Assembly (NCBI GenBank): GCA_004555155.1
Contig: SFJH01000035.1
Location: 1-18,513, forward strand
Reading direction: 5' to 3'
DNA from: Clostridiales bacterium
GTDB lineage: Bacteria > Bacillota > Clostridia > Christensenellales > Aristaeellaceae
Length of the DNA stretch: 18,513 nucleotides
Part shown: positions 7,008 to 13,833 of the stretch, piece after piece
Layout: the number at the start of each line of letters is the position of its first letter
Numbering within the stretch: position 1 is the first letter of the stretch
The notes under the pieces: model-generated
What the model was told of the DNA's origin: nothing
Database searches by the model: none
What the model saw: only the letters and a program-made list of their open reading frames with translations
Translations under genes and position numbers: made by a program

Positions 7008-7042
7008 CGTCGCGTAGGATGGCGGAGAAAGGGTGTGATCAA

Positions 7043-8032
7043 ATGTCCGAAACCATGCCGACCCGGACGACCGAGCTGCTGCCGCCCCTCGGCGAAGCAA
7101 ACCTCCAGGGCGTGACCGTTCGCGAGGCCGACGGCACGATCGACTTCGCCCGGCTGCGGGAGGACGGCGTCTCCATCGTCTATCTGCGCGCCAGCGCGGG
7201 CGGCGACTACGTGGACTGCCGTCTGAACGCCAACGTCCGCGCCGCTGCCGCTGCGGGCATGCAGCTGGGCTATCTGCACTATCTGACCGCGCGCACGCCG
7301 GACGAGGCGAAGCAGCAGGCGGCGCTGTTTCTCTCCGCCATCGACGGACGAACCGCCGATCTGCGCCCCGCGATGACCTTCGACCGCTTCCGCGGACTGG
7401 ATTTGCGCACGGTGAATTCCATTGCGTCCGCCTTTCTCTCCACCGTGGAGGAAGACGTTGGCTCCGCGCCGATGCTGCGCGCGGACGCTCAGAGCGCAAA
7501 CCTGATCTGGTCCTCCGCGCTCGCCGAACAGGTTCCGCTCTGGGTGGTGGATCCCGACGTGGCCGCGCCGCGAGTGACCACGGGCAAGTGGGAGGGCTGG
7601 ACGGGCTGGGAGTACGGCGAACTGACCGGCGCGGATCCTCTGCCGCTGAGCCTGTTCACGCCCAACGTGCGCATCGCCGTTGCGCCCCCGGCGAACGAAA
7701 AGCTGATCTGCGTCACCGTGGCCTACGGCGACACCCTCACCGCCATCGCCCGACTCTTTGAGACCACCGTCGCCGAGATCGTCAAGCTCAACGCCATCGC
7801 CAACCCCAACCGCATCTATCCCGGCCAGACGCTCTACATCCGCGTGCCCGCCTCCACGCCCATCGCCTGCTGCGACACCTACACCGTCCGCCGCGGCGAC
7901 ACGCTCTCGGGCATAGCCGCCCGCTTCGGCACCACCGCAGCCCGCCTCGCCGCCATCAACCAGATCGCCGACGAGGATCTCATCCTCGTCGGCCAGGAAC
8001 TGACGCTGGGGCTGTGCGGAGAGAGCGAATGA
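7043..8032 (+). CDS. GH25-like module with two LysM domains, probably non-catalytic
   Basis: This encodes 329 residues. Residues about 22-208 follow the GH25 lysozyme pattern (DFARLREDGVSIVYLRAS, then AAAAAGMQLGYLHYLTA with an EAKQQAALFL helix). Two LysM peptidoglycan-binding domains follow, about 222-267 (YGDTLTAIARLFETTVAEI) and 279-322 (YTVRRGDTLSGIAARFGTT). The usual GIDVS opening reads GVTVR, and the usual DxE pair reads FDRF, so two expected catalytic acids are replaced. No signal peptide or membrane segment is seen, which suits a protein made in the mother cell and placed on the forespore surface, or one released by lysis. The ATG at 7043 has AAGGG at 7029-7033. It is divergent from spoIIID, so a sporulation role is a reasonable inference. 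Confidence 0.85.
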   Translation: MSETMPTRTTELLPPLGEANLQGVTVREADGTIDFARLREDGVSIVYLRASAGGDYVDCRLNANVRAAAAAGMQLGYLHYLTARTPDEAKQQAALFLSAIDGRTADLRPAMTFDRFRGLDLRTVNSIASAFLSTVEEDVGSAPMLRADAQSANLIWSSALAEQVPLWVVDPDVAAPRVTTGKWEGWTGWEYGELTGADPLPLSLFTPNVRIAVAPPANEKLICVTVAYGDTLTAIARLFETTVAEIVKLNAIANPNRIYPGQTLYIRVPASTPIACCDTYTVRRGDTLSGIAARFGTTAARLAAINQIADEDLILVGQELTLGLCGESE

Positions 8033-8084
8033 ACACATTCAAGAAAGATCACAAGGCTGTCTGACTGAATCCAAGCCGTGTAAA

Positions 8085-8131
8085 ACAGAAAAAGGCCCGT
8101 AAAACACCGCGAAATCCGATGTTTTACGGGC
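8085..8131 (-). terminator. Terminator of the iorAB operon
   Basis: On the minus strand a perfect 12-bp stem, GCCCGTAAAACA (8131-8120) with TGTTTTACGGGC (8106-8095), is followed by CTTTTTCTGTTTT. It lies 30 bases past the iorB stop. On the plus strand the U-tract is poor, so any termination of the convergent LysM gene would be weak. Confidence 0.85.
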
Positions 8132-8161
8132 TGAATTGTTCAGCGACGTCCTCTCGAACGA

Positions 8162-8734
8162 CTATCGGCAGTTTCTGCCGAGCTGGAAGGCTTTTTGATT
8201 CATCTCCAGGAATTTCGGAGGAACGGTCTCCTCGATGGCCTGCAGCCAGACCTCCTCCGGGAAGGGCATCAGCTTCGACAGCACGCCGATGAGCACCACG
8301 TTCACCGCCTTGGCGCTTCCGGCCTGCTCGGCCAGCGGCAGCGCGTCGAGGGCGATCACCTCGGCCTTTGCGCTCAGCTTCTCCGCGATGTTTTCGGGAT
8401 AGGTCGCCGCGCCGGTGATGACCGGCATCGGAGGCGTCTGATGGGTGTTGGTAATCAGCCGACCGCCCTTTTTCAGATAGCCGATCCAGCGCGCCGACTC
8501 CAGCAGCTCGAAGGACAGGATCACGTCCGCCTCGCCCAGATCGACCACCGGAGAGTACACCTTTTCGCCGTAGCGCACATAGGTCACCACGGAGCCGCCG
8601 CGCTGGGACATGCCGTGCACCTCGCTGAGCTTCACGTCATAGCCCTGCTTCAGGAGCACATTGCCCAGCAGCTTCGACGCCAGCAGCGTTCCCTGTCCGC
8701 CCACGCCGACGATCATGATGGAAGTGGTATTCAT
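8162..8734 (-). CDS. iorB: Indolepyruvate:ferredoxin oxidoreductase, beta subunit
   Basis: This 190-residue cytoplasmic subunit partners IorA in oxidising aryl pyruvates, formed from aromatic amino acids, to aryl-acyl-CoA with reduction of ferredoxin. It is the family's gamma-type 2-oxoacid oxidoreductase domain: IMIVGVGGQGTLLASKLLG at residues 6-24, then EVHGMSQRGGSVVTYVRYG at 38-56 and the EADVILSFELLE stretch. The length is typical. The ATG at 8734 is preceded by AAGGAGGG with 9-base spacing. That site overlaps the end of iorA, five bases upstream, which points to coupled translation. Confidence 0.95.
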   Translation of the reverse strand: MNTTSIMIVGVGGQGTLLASKLLGNVLLKQGYDVKLSEVHGMSQRGGSVVTYVRYGEKVYSPVVDLGEADVILSFELLESARWIGYLKKGGRLITNTHQTPPMPVITGAATYPENIAEKLSAKAEVIALDALPLAEQAGSAKAVNVVLIGVLSKLMPFPEEVWLQAIEETVPPKFLEMNQKAFQLGRNCR

Positions 8735-8739
8735 CGCTC

Positions 8740-10473
8740 TCAGCCCTCCTTCTTCTCAAACGCGCCGAATTTGCACATCTGCTCGCACAGGCCGCAGCCG
8801 ACGCAGATGGTCGCGTCCACGCTGGCCTTCTTGTCCGCGAAGCTGATGGCGGGACAGCCGATCTTCATGCAGGACTTGCAGCCCTTGCACTTCTCGGGAT
8901 CCACGCTCAGCGGCGGGTTGGGCTTGACGTACTTCAGCAGCATGCAGGGACGGCGCACGATGATGGCCGACGGCTCGTCCGCAGCCAGCTCCTCCTTCAG
9001 CGCGGTCTCGACGGCCTGCATGTCCTGGGGATCCACCACGCGCACGCGGCCAAAGCCGACGGCATGGCAGACGTCCTCGATCCTGATCGCCACAGTGGGC
9101 TGCTGCTTGAGGGTCATGCCGGTGGTGGGATTCTGCTGATGGCCGGTCATGCCGGTGATGGCGTTGTCGAGAATCAGCACCGTGGAAACGCCCTGGTTGT
9201 AGGCCACGTTCACCAGTCCGGTGATGCCGGAGTGCATGAACGTGCTGTCGCCGATCACGGCCACCGTGGATTTCGCCGCCTCGGGGCGCACCTTGGTGAA
9301 ACCGTGGGTCATTCCGATGGACGCGCCCATACACACCACCGAATCGATGGCGGTCAGCGGCGCGGCGGAGCCCAGCGTATAGCAGCCGATGTCGCCCAGC
9401 ACGGTCAGCTTCAGCTTGGACAGCACCGTAAACAGTCCGCGATGGGGGCAGCCCGGGCACATCACCGGCGGGCGGCCCGGCACGGGCTCGTCGAAGGCGA
9501 CGCTCTCAGGCAGCGCGACGCCCATGGCCTTCTTCAGCTTGCTCTGGCTCAGCTCGCCCAGCAGGCCGAACAGATCCTTGCCGCCGTCCACGCGAATGCC
9601 GTGGCTGCGCAGATGGCTCTCGATCACGCCGTCCAGCTCCTCCACCACGATCAGCCTCTCCACCGTCTCCGAGAACGCGCGGATGGTCTCCACCGGCAGC
9701 GGATTCACCAGGCCCAGCTTCAGCACGCTGGCCTCCGGGAAGACCTCTTTCACATACAGATACGCAGTGCCGGAGGTGACGAAGCCCAGCTTGCCGTCGC
9801 CCTTCTCCACGCGGTTGAGTCCGGTGGTTTCGGCCAGCGCCTGCAGCTTGAGCGTGCGATCCTCCACGGCCACGTGGCGGCGCACGGCGTTGGCGGGAGC
9901 GGCGACGTACTTGGGCGGGTTCTTCACATAGTCCTTCAGCGGCGGCTCCACCCGGTCGCTCAGCTCGACCATGCTCTGGGAGTGCGCCACGCGCGTGCAG
10001 GTGCGCAGCAGCACCGGGGTGTCGTATTCCTCGGACAGCGCATACGCCGCCTTCACGAATTCCAGACACTCGGCGGAATCGGAGGGCTCCAGCATGGGAA
10101 CCTTGGCCGCGACGGCGTAGTGGCGGGAGTCCTGCTCGTTCTGAGAGGAGTGCATGCCGGGATCGTCCGCCACGGCGATCACAAGGCCCGCGTTCACGCC
10201 GGTATACGACGCGGTAAACAGCGGATCCGCGGCCACGTTCAGACCGACGTGCTTCATCGCGCAAAAGCTGCGCGCGCCGGCAAGGCTCGCGCCGATGGCG
10301 GATTCCAGCGCCACCTTTTCATTGGGTGCCCACTCGGCGTACAGCTCGTCGTACAGCGCCGCCTGCTCGGTGATCTCCGTGGACGGCGTTCCCGGATAGG
10401 CGGAAACGAAGCGGACGCCGACTTCATACAAGCCCCGCGCGACCGCCGCGTTTCCCAGCAACAGCTTTTTCAT
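8740..10473 (-). CDS. iorA: Indolepyruvate:ferredoxin oxidoreductase, alpha subunit
   Basis: This 577-residue thiamine diphosphate and iron-sulfur subunit decarboxylates indolepyruvate and related aryl pyruvates. It suits anaerobic amino acid fermentation. Domains in order: pyrimidine-binding part with AYPGTPSTEI (25-34) and GARSFCAMKHVGLNVAADP (66-84); a middle transketolase C-like part (about 225-310); MCPGCPHRG (338-346); the TDP/Mg motif starting GDS at 408 and closing with N426; then two ferredoxin-type 4Fe-4S sites. Their cysteines are 529, 532, 535, 540 and 557, 560, 563, 567. All key parts are present. In the second cluster the residue after the last cysteine is Lys rather than the usual Pro. 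The ATG at 10473 has AAAGGGAG 9 bases before it. It is first in the iorAB operon with its own promoter. Confidence 0.96.
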   Translation of the reverse strand: MKKLLLGNAAVARGLYEVGVRFVSAYPGTPSTEITEQAALYDELYAEWAPNEKVALESAIGASLAGARSFCAMKHVGLNVAADPLFTASYTGVNAGLVIAVADDPGMHSSQNEQDSRHYAVAAKVPMLEPSDSAECLEFVKAAYALSEEYDTPVLLRTCTRVAHSQSMVELSDRVEPPLKDYVKNPPKYVAAPANAVRRHVAVEDRTLKLQALAETTGLNRVEKGDGKLGFVTSGTAYLYVKEVFPEASVLKLGLVNPLPVETIRAFSETVERLIVVEELDGVIESHLRSHGIRVDGGKDLFGLLGELSQSKLKKAMGVALPESVAFDEPVPGRPPVMCPGCPHRGLFTVLSKLKLTVLGDIGCYTLGSAAPLTAIDSVVCMGASIGMTHGFTKVRPEAAKSTVAVIGDSTFMHSGITGLVNVAYNQGVSTVLILDNAITGMTGHQQNPTTGMTLKQQPTVAIRIEDVCHAVGFGRVRVVDPQDMQAVETALKEELAADEPSAIIVRRPCMLLKYVKPNPPLSVDPEKCKGCKSCMKIGCPAISFADKKASVDATICVGCGLCEQMCKFGAFEKKEG

Positions 10474-10497
10474 AGAAATTCGCTCCCTTTCAACGCT

Positions 10498-10558
10498 TTT
10501 GTTGCAAAACCGGATATCGTTTGTTCCCTATTGTACACTATATTCAGATTTGTTGCAA
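10498..10558. repeat. Pair of TTTGTTGCAA direct repeats around the ior promoter
   Basis: Identical 10-mers lie at 10498-10507 and 10549-10558, exactly 51 bases apart, close to five helical turns. One covers the -35 box of the iorA promoter and the other lies about 16-25 bases downstream of the predicted start. The spacing suggests a two-site operator, but no regulator gene adjoins. Confidence 0.45.
10530..10558 (-). promoter_or_regulatory. Promoter of iorAB
   Basis: On the minus strand, a -35 TTGCAA (10558-10553) and a -10 TACAAT (10535-10530) are separated by 17 bases. The predicted start near 10523 gives a leader of about 50 bases. Confidence 0.8.
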
Positions 10559-10583
10559 GCCGTGGTTCGCCGGATTTCAGCGT

Positions 10584-11531
10584 TCATTCCCGCAAACCGG
10601 CCCGGTTGGAGGTGCCTCCGATCTCTGCCAGATCGTAGGGCGTGGTCTGATAGACGAAGTAGTTCAGCCAGTTGGAGTACAGCAGATTTGCGCTGGAGCG
10701 CCAGGTGGAGACCGGCTCACGGGTATCGTCGTCGTCCGGGAAGTAGTTCTCCGGAACGGAGATCGGCAGGCCGGCGTTCCGGTCGCGCAGGTATTCCTGT
10801 CGGAGGGTGTCGGTATCGTATTCCGAATGGCCGGTGATGAAGATCCGGGAGCCGCCGTCGGTGGAGATGGCGTAGACGCCCGCCCGCTCGCTCTCGGCGA
10901 GGATCTTCAGCTGAGGCACGGCCGCCACGTCCTCGCGGCGGATGGTCGTGTGGCGGGAGTGCGGCACCATGAATGTATCGTCAAAGCCGCGGAACAGAAT
11001 CGAGCCCCTGTGGGTAACTCTGTGGGGAAACACGCCGAACAGCTTCTCCTTCAGCGGATATTTCTTCACGCCGTAGTGATGGTACAGCGCGGCCTGCGCC
11101 GCCCAGCAGATGTGGAACGTGCTGGTGACGTGGGTGGTGCTCCAGTCGAAGATCTCGCACAGCTCGTCCCAATACTCCACGTCCTCGAACTCCAGCTTCT
11201 CCACCGGCGCGCCGGTGATGACCAGGCCGTCGAAATTGCGGTCGCGCACCTCGTCGAAGTACTTGTAGAAGCTGAGCATGTGCTCCTCCGGCGTGTTCTT
11301 CGACACGTGGCTGCGCACCATCAGCAGCTCCAGCTCCACCTGCAGCGGCGTGTTGCCCAGCAGGCGCGCCAGCTGCGTCTCCGTGGCCACCTTGGTGGGC
11401 ATCAGATTCAAAAGCAGCAGCTTCAGCGGGCGAATCTCCTGGGTGACGGCACGGGTCTCGTGCATCACAAAGATATTTTCACTCTCCAGCATCCTGGTGG
11501 CCGGAAGATCGTTCGGTATTTTGATGGGCAT
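10584..11531 (-). CDS. metA: Homoserine O-acyltransferase MetA, predicted acetyl-CoA user
   Basis: This 315-residue cytoplasmic enzyme activates homoserine for methionine synthesis. It opens MPIKIPNDLPAT as the family does. The catalytic cysteine is C142 in FHICWAAQAAL, and the catalytic His and Glu are H235 and E237 in ITGHSEYD. Residue 111 is Glu in GAPVEKLEF; in the studied Bacillus cereus enzyme Glu111 goes with acetyl-CoA, whereas E. coli has Gly there (GAPLG) and uses succinyl-CoA. Acetylation is therefore predicted despite the metA name. The ATG at 11531 is chosen because GGAGGAAGG lies just before it; the frame runs further upstream but into the T-box terminator. It is controlled by the T-box. 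No terminator is visible between metA and the ior promoter. Confidence 0.95.
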   Translation of the reverse strand: MPIKIPNDLPATRMLESENIFVMHETRAVTQEIRPLKLLLLNLMPTKVATETQLARLLGNTPLQVELELLMVRSHVSKNTPEEHMLSFYKYFDEVRDRNFDGLVITGAPVEKLEFEDVEYWDELCEIFDWSTTHVTSTFHICWAAQAALYHHYGVKKYPLKEKLFGVFPHRVTHRGSILFRGFDDTFMVPHSRHTTIRREDVAAVPQLKILAESERAGVYAISTDGGSRIFITGHSEYDTDTLRQEYLRDRNAGLPISVPENYFPDDDDTREPVSTWRSSANLLYSNWLNYFVYQTTPYDLAEIGGTSNRAGLRE

Positions 11532-11601
11532 GTATCCTTCCTCCTGTCCGATTTGCACCTCTCGCCATTGAGGCGCGCCCGGAGTCTTCCGCTCCGGCAT
11601 A

Positions 11602-11634
11602 CAAAAAGCCCGCCTTCCCGCGCCGGGGAAGACG
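11602..11634 (-). terminator. Regulated terminator of the metA T-box
   Basis: On the minus strand, CGTCTTCCC (11634-11626) pairs with GGGAAGGCG (11619-11611), with one G-U pair and a 6-base loop. GGC and TTTTTG follow. Confidence 0.85.
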
Positions 11635-11881
11635 AGCGCATAAACCCGTGGTACCACTTCCATTCGCTTCGGAACCGCCCGAAGCCTCTATGGGCATCCA
11701 TCAATGCCTTCCGGCTGTAACGGGCCGTTCCCGCATGGCCTGAACCGCGCCGCAGCTTTCAGCCATAGGCTCCGGAGCCATCTTCATTCGCGTTCCGCCG
11801 GTTCCTCGCACCTTCCGGAACCTCTCTGCGCGCCTCCCGCGAACTACTCTTTCCTTCCTCGCCGATCCGAATTCTGTCATT
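11602..11881 (-). ncRNA. T-box riboswitch, methionine type, leader of metA
   Basis: This leader reads uncharged tRNA-Met. The T-box core GGAAGTGGTACCACGGG is at 11661-11645 on the minus strand. Stem I has the expected order: AGAGTAG near 11850, AGAGAGG at 11827-11821, then a return strand CGCGAATGAAGATGGC. TTCGCG pairs with CGCGAA next to the specifier loop. ATG at 11787-11785 (followed by A) is the likely specifier; a second ATG at 11781-11779 is close by, and either fits methionine. UGGU in the T-box bulge fits a discriminator A, as in tRNA-Met. A GCTGAAAGCTGC segment near 11758 probably belongs to the linker stems. The element fills almost all of the gap between metA and its promoter. Confidence 0.93.
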
Positions 11882-11887
11882 TCTGAT

Positions 11888-11916
11888 AGGATACCATGAA
11901 TCCCGGGCGTTGTCAA
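11888..11916 (-). promoter_or_regulatory. Promoter of the metA T-box transcript
   Basis: On the minus strand, a perfect -35 TTGACA (11916-11911) and a -10 TATCCT (11893-11888) are separated by 17 bases. Bases 11917-11980 upstream hold nothing else that I can see. Confidence 0.8.
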
Positions 11917-11980
11917 GAAAAACGTGCGCGGACGGCGGAGTCAACCGAACGGCCGCCTGATCCGCAGAATCGAAGCCGAT

Positions 11981-12017
11981 ATAAAAAACGCTGCAAGCCT
12001 TTCACAGGCTTGCAGCG
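11981..12017 (-). terminator. Terminator of the tRNA-Arg transcript
   Basis: On the minus strand, CGCTGCAAGCC (12017-12007) pairs with GGCTTGCAGCG (11999-11989) around a 7-base loop and is followed by TTTTTTAT. It begins 7 bases past the CCA end of the tRNA. Confidence 0.92.
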
Positions 12018-12023
12018 GCTTTT

Positions 12024-12100
12024 TGGCACCCCCGACCAGACTCTAACTGGTGGCCTACCGCTTAGGAGGCGGTCGCTCTATACAACTGAGCTACGGGGGC
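12024..12100 (-). tRNA. tRNA-Arg, anticodon CCU, CCA encoded
   Basis: The 77 bases fold fully: acceptor GCCCCCG with CGGGGGT (1-72 is G-U), D stem GCTC/GAGC, anticodon stem ACCGC/GCGGT with loop CTCCTAA (anticodon CCT, reading AGG), variable loop AGGCC, T stem ACCAG/CTGGT, discriminator G and an encoded CCA. A20 and C35, the usual arginine identity bases, are present. Two near-invariant bases differ: the D loop is AGTTGTATA (position 19 is U, not G) and the T loop is TTAGAGT (position 56 is A, not C). Together they could form a U19-A56 pair in place of G19-C56. All helices are intact, so this looks like a functional gene. Confidence 0.95.
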
Positions 12101-12227
12101 ACAGGGCGCACAGCGCCTCTTTCCGGCCCGGCAATCGCACCGTCGGACGCAATCCTGCCGCAGAGCCATCGCTTCCGGGAAAGCTTCTTCCCGACCATTC
12201 CGGAAAACAGCGCGCACGTATGTTCAA

Positions 12228-12256
12228 ATTATGCCACGTATTGCAGGAATTGTCAA
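12228..12256 (-). promoter_or_regulatory. Promoter of the tRNA-Arg gene
   Basis: On the minus strand, a perfect -35 TTGACA (12256-12251) and a -10 CATAAT (12233-12228) are separated by 17 bases. The predicted start near 12221 gives a 5' leader of about 120 bases, which RNase P would have to remove; it contains short hairpins but no gene. Confidence 0.85.
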
Positions 12257-12281
12257 GTCCCGATTCTGATTTTGCCTGCGG

Positions 12282-12794
12282 TCAATTTCGCGCCAGCATT
12301 CTCCCATAGAGCCGGCGCAGCGTGGGATACGCGTTGCGGCAGAATCCCTCGTAGAACGCGCAGGCCTTGTCGGCCAGGCAAACCGCAAGGCCCTCCCGCG
12401 TGGCCGGGGGAACGGGCGTCACCGGAAACATGTGGCGCAGGATGATATTCTCCTCCAGGGGCGTCAGCGGCACCCGCGCCCGGGCGTTCTTCAGCGCCGC
12501 AGCCGGATGGGAGAAGGCGTGCATCAGCTCGCCGGGCGCGCGCCGGTGGGTATGCCAGTCGTAGAGAAAGAAGTCGTGCAGCAGCGCGCCGCGAACCAGC
12601 GCGCGCCGGTTATAGCGCACATGCAGAAAATCCAGAATCATCATGCCGTAAAACGCGACCGCCACGCAGTGCAGCAACACCGAAGTGTCGCCATGCTGCA
12701 TGAATTCCGCGCAGCGCGCCAGATCGGTCTCGCGGATCAGCGCAGCCAACTCCACAGAGATGCTGTGCGCGCGCGAAATGGAACGAATCTCCAT
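12282..12794 (-). CDS. HD-domain phosphohydrolase-like protein
   Basis: This encodes 170 residues, soluble, with the metal-binding pattern of the HD superfamily: H42 in LLHCVAVAFYG, H73-D74 in GALLHDFFLYDWH, further His at 96 and 121, and D142 in CLADKACAFYE. Such proteins usually hydrolyse phosphate esters, often of nucleotides, but the substrate cannot be told. The order HDFFLYDWH and then a His near HPAAA is seen in small uncharacterised clostridial HD proteins. The ATG at 12794 has AGGAG 7 bases before it. The gene starts 15 bases after the HAD phosphatase stop, so the two form an operon. The tRNA-Arg promoter begins 26 bases past its stop with no terminator between, so read-through into the tRNA is possible. 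Confidence 0.85.
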   Translation of the reverse strand: MEIRSISRAHSISVELAALIRETDLARCAEFMQHGDTSVLLHCVAVAFYGMMILDFLHVRYNRRALVRGALLHDFFLYDWHTHRRAPGELMHAFSHPAAALKNARARVPLTPLEENIILRHMFPVTPVPPATREGLAVCLADKACAFYEGFCRNAYPTLRRLYGRMLARN

Positions 12795-12809
12795 GACAGA
12801 TCTCCTATA

Positions 12810-13574
12810 TCAAAGATTGAGCAGGCGTTTGAGACAGTTCGCAACGCCGTCGCAGTCGTTGCTGTCCGTCACGATATCGGCGGCCTTCCGCACTTCCGGC
12901 GCGGCGTTGGCCACGGCCACGCCCGTGCCGCAGAGCTTCAGCATGCCGATGTCGCCGTAGTCGTCGCCAAAGGCGATCACCTCCGGAATCGGAATGCCCA
13001 GCCGTTCGGCAACGTCGCGGATGGCGCTCTCCTTGTTCGCGCCTGCGCGGGTGAATTTGTACCAGTTGCCGCCGGAGAAGCGCACCCAGTCGCAGCCGCC
13101 GATGCTCCCGGCGATGGATTCCGCCAGCGCGGGCTCGGGCAGCTCGATGCAGACCTTCAGTGCCTCCTGGCAAAATCCGGAATAGTCGGTGCGGATGGTC
13201 TCGCCCCAGTCGGGCGCGGCCAGCAGGGGATCGACGGCGTAGTTCCAGTAGTGGCCGTTCAGGGTATCGACGGTGACCTCGCAGCCCCGCGAAAGCCCCG
13301 CGTCGATCAGCGCCCGGGTTTCCGCCTGCGTAAACTGCACGGCATGGAGAATCCCTCCCCGGAACCGTGCCAGCGCGCCGCCGCTGGAGATCACCACGTC
13401 GGGATGAATCCGTTCGACATACGGCGCGATGTTCTGCTCTCCGCGGGCTGTGCAAAAGCCCACCAGCACGCCCGCGGCCCGGCACCGCCCCAGCACTTCC
13501 ACCGTGAAATCCGAGATGCTCCGGTCGCTTCGCAGCAGCGTATCGTCCAGATCAGTCAGCGCCATGCGGATCAT
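12810..13574 (-). CDS. HAD-superfamily phosphatase, Cof type
   Basis: This encodes 254 residues, predicted to be a cytoplasmic Mg-dependent phosphatase acting on small phosphorylated metabolites such as sugar phosphates or flavin nucleotides; the exact substrate is unknown. All four HAD motifs are visible: nucleophile D8 and acid D10 in TDLDDTLL, T42 in FCTARG, K181 in RAGANKESAI, and GDDYGDIGML at 203-212. The cap domain lies between motifs II and III (about 80-175), the Cof/type IIB arrangement. Motif I has Asp where DxDGT has Gly, a common variant in this group. The ATG at 13574 follows a purine-rich AAGGGGG about 10 bases upstream; an ATG three codons later is possible. It is first gene of the operon with the HD protein. 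Confidence 0.92.
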   Translation of the reverse strand: MIRMALTDLDDTLLRSDRSISDFTVEVLGRCRAAGVLVGFCTARGEQNIAPYVERIHPDVVISSGGALARFRGGILHAVQFTQAETRALIDAGLSRGCEVTVDTLNGHYWNYAVDPLLAAPDWGETIRTDYSGFCQEALKVCIELPEPALAESIAGSIGGCDWVRFSGGNWYKFTRAGANKESAIRDVAERLGIPIPEVIAFGDDYGDIGMLKLCGTGVAVANAAPEVRKAADIVTDSNDCDGVANCLKRLLNL

Positions 13575-13601
13575 CGGAAACTTTCCCCCTTTTTGACCGT
13601 G

Positions 13602-13630
13602 ATTATACCGCCGCTGTGTTAAAACTGCAA
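13602..13630 (-). promoter_or_regulatory. Promoter of the HAD-HD operon
   Basis: On the minus strand, a -35 TTGCAG (13630-13625) and a perfect -10 TATAAT (13607-13602) are separated by 17 bases, about 28 bases before the start codon. Confidence 0.8.
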
Positions 13631-13745
13631 CCCAATCTTCCCTCCCGCTTTCAGACGCGCTCTGCGCGCGAAAAAGGCCGATGCGGGGCGATATTTAAGT
13701 CTGTTTGAGAAATGCGTTAAAGTTTGTTCCGCGCGCCGAATGGGC

Positions 13746-13774
13746 TGGCTAAACATGCAGAAAAGTGATATAAT
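13746..13774 (+). promoter_or_regulatory. Extended -10 promoter of gyrBA
   Basis: A perfect TATAAT at 13769-13774 is preceded by TGA, giving the extended -10 TGnTATAAT. At 17-base spacing the -35 position reads only TGGCTA, so the extended -10 probably compensates. The AT-rich tract ATTATA follows at once. Confidence 0.75.
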
Positions 13775-13799
13775 ATTATAGAAGGAAATTTCGCATTCC

Positions 13800-13817
13800 C
13801 GCGCCTTTCAGGGCGCG
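13800..13817 (+). other. Small hairpin before the gyrB ribosome site
   Basis: A 6-bp stem CGCGCC (13800-13805) with GGCGCG (13812-13817) ends four bases before the GAGGT Shine-Dalgarno at 13822-13826. There is no U-tract. It may protect the 5' end or tune translation. Confidence 0.4.
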
Positions 13818-13833
13818 ACGTGAGGTAAATATC

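Noticed and set aside
6961..7010. Sigma-E or sigma-K promoter reading of the CATA-containing octamers
   Set aside because: CATA cores are present, but no partner -35 lies at the right spacing on either strand, so I did not call a sporulation promoter.
9064..10638. A 524-codon open frame opposite iorA
   Set aside because: It covers the iorA coding region in antisense, shows no recognisable domain, and crosses the iorA promoter.
12432..13622. A 396-codon plus-strand frame opposite the HD and HAD genes
   Set aside because: Both minus-strand genes carry full catalytic motif sets; the plus frame has none.
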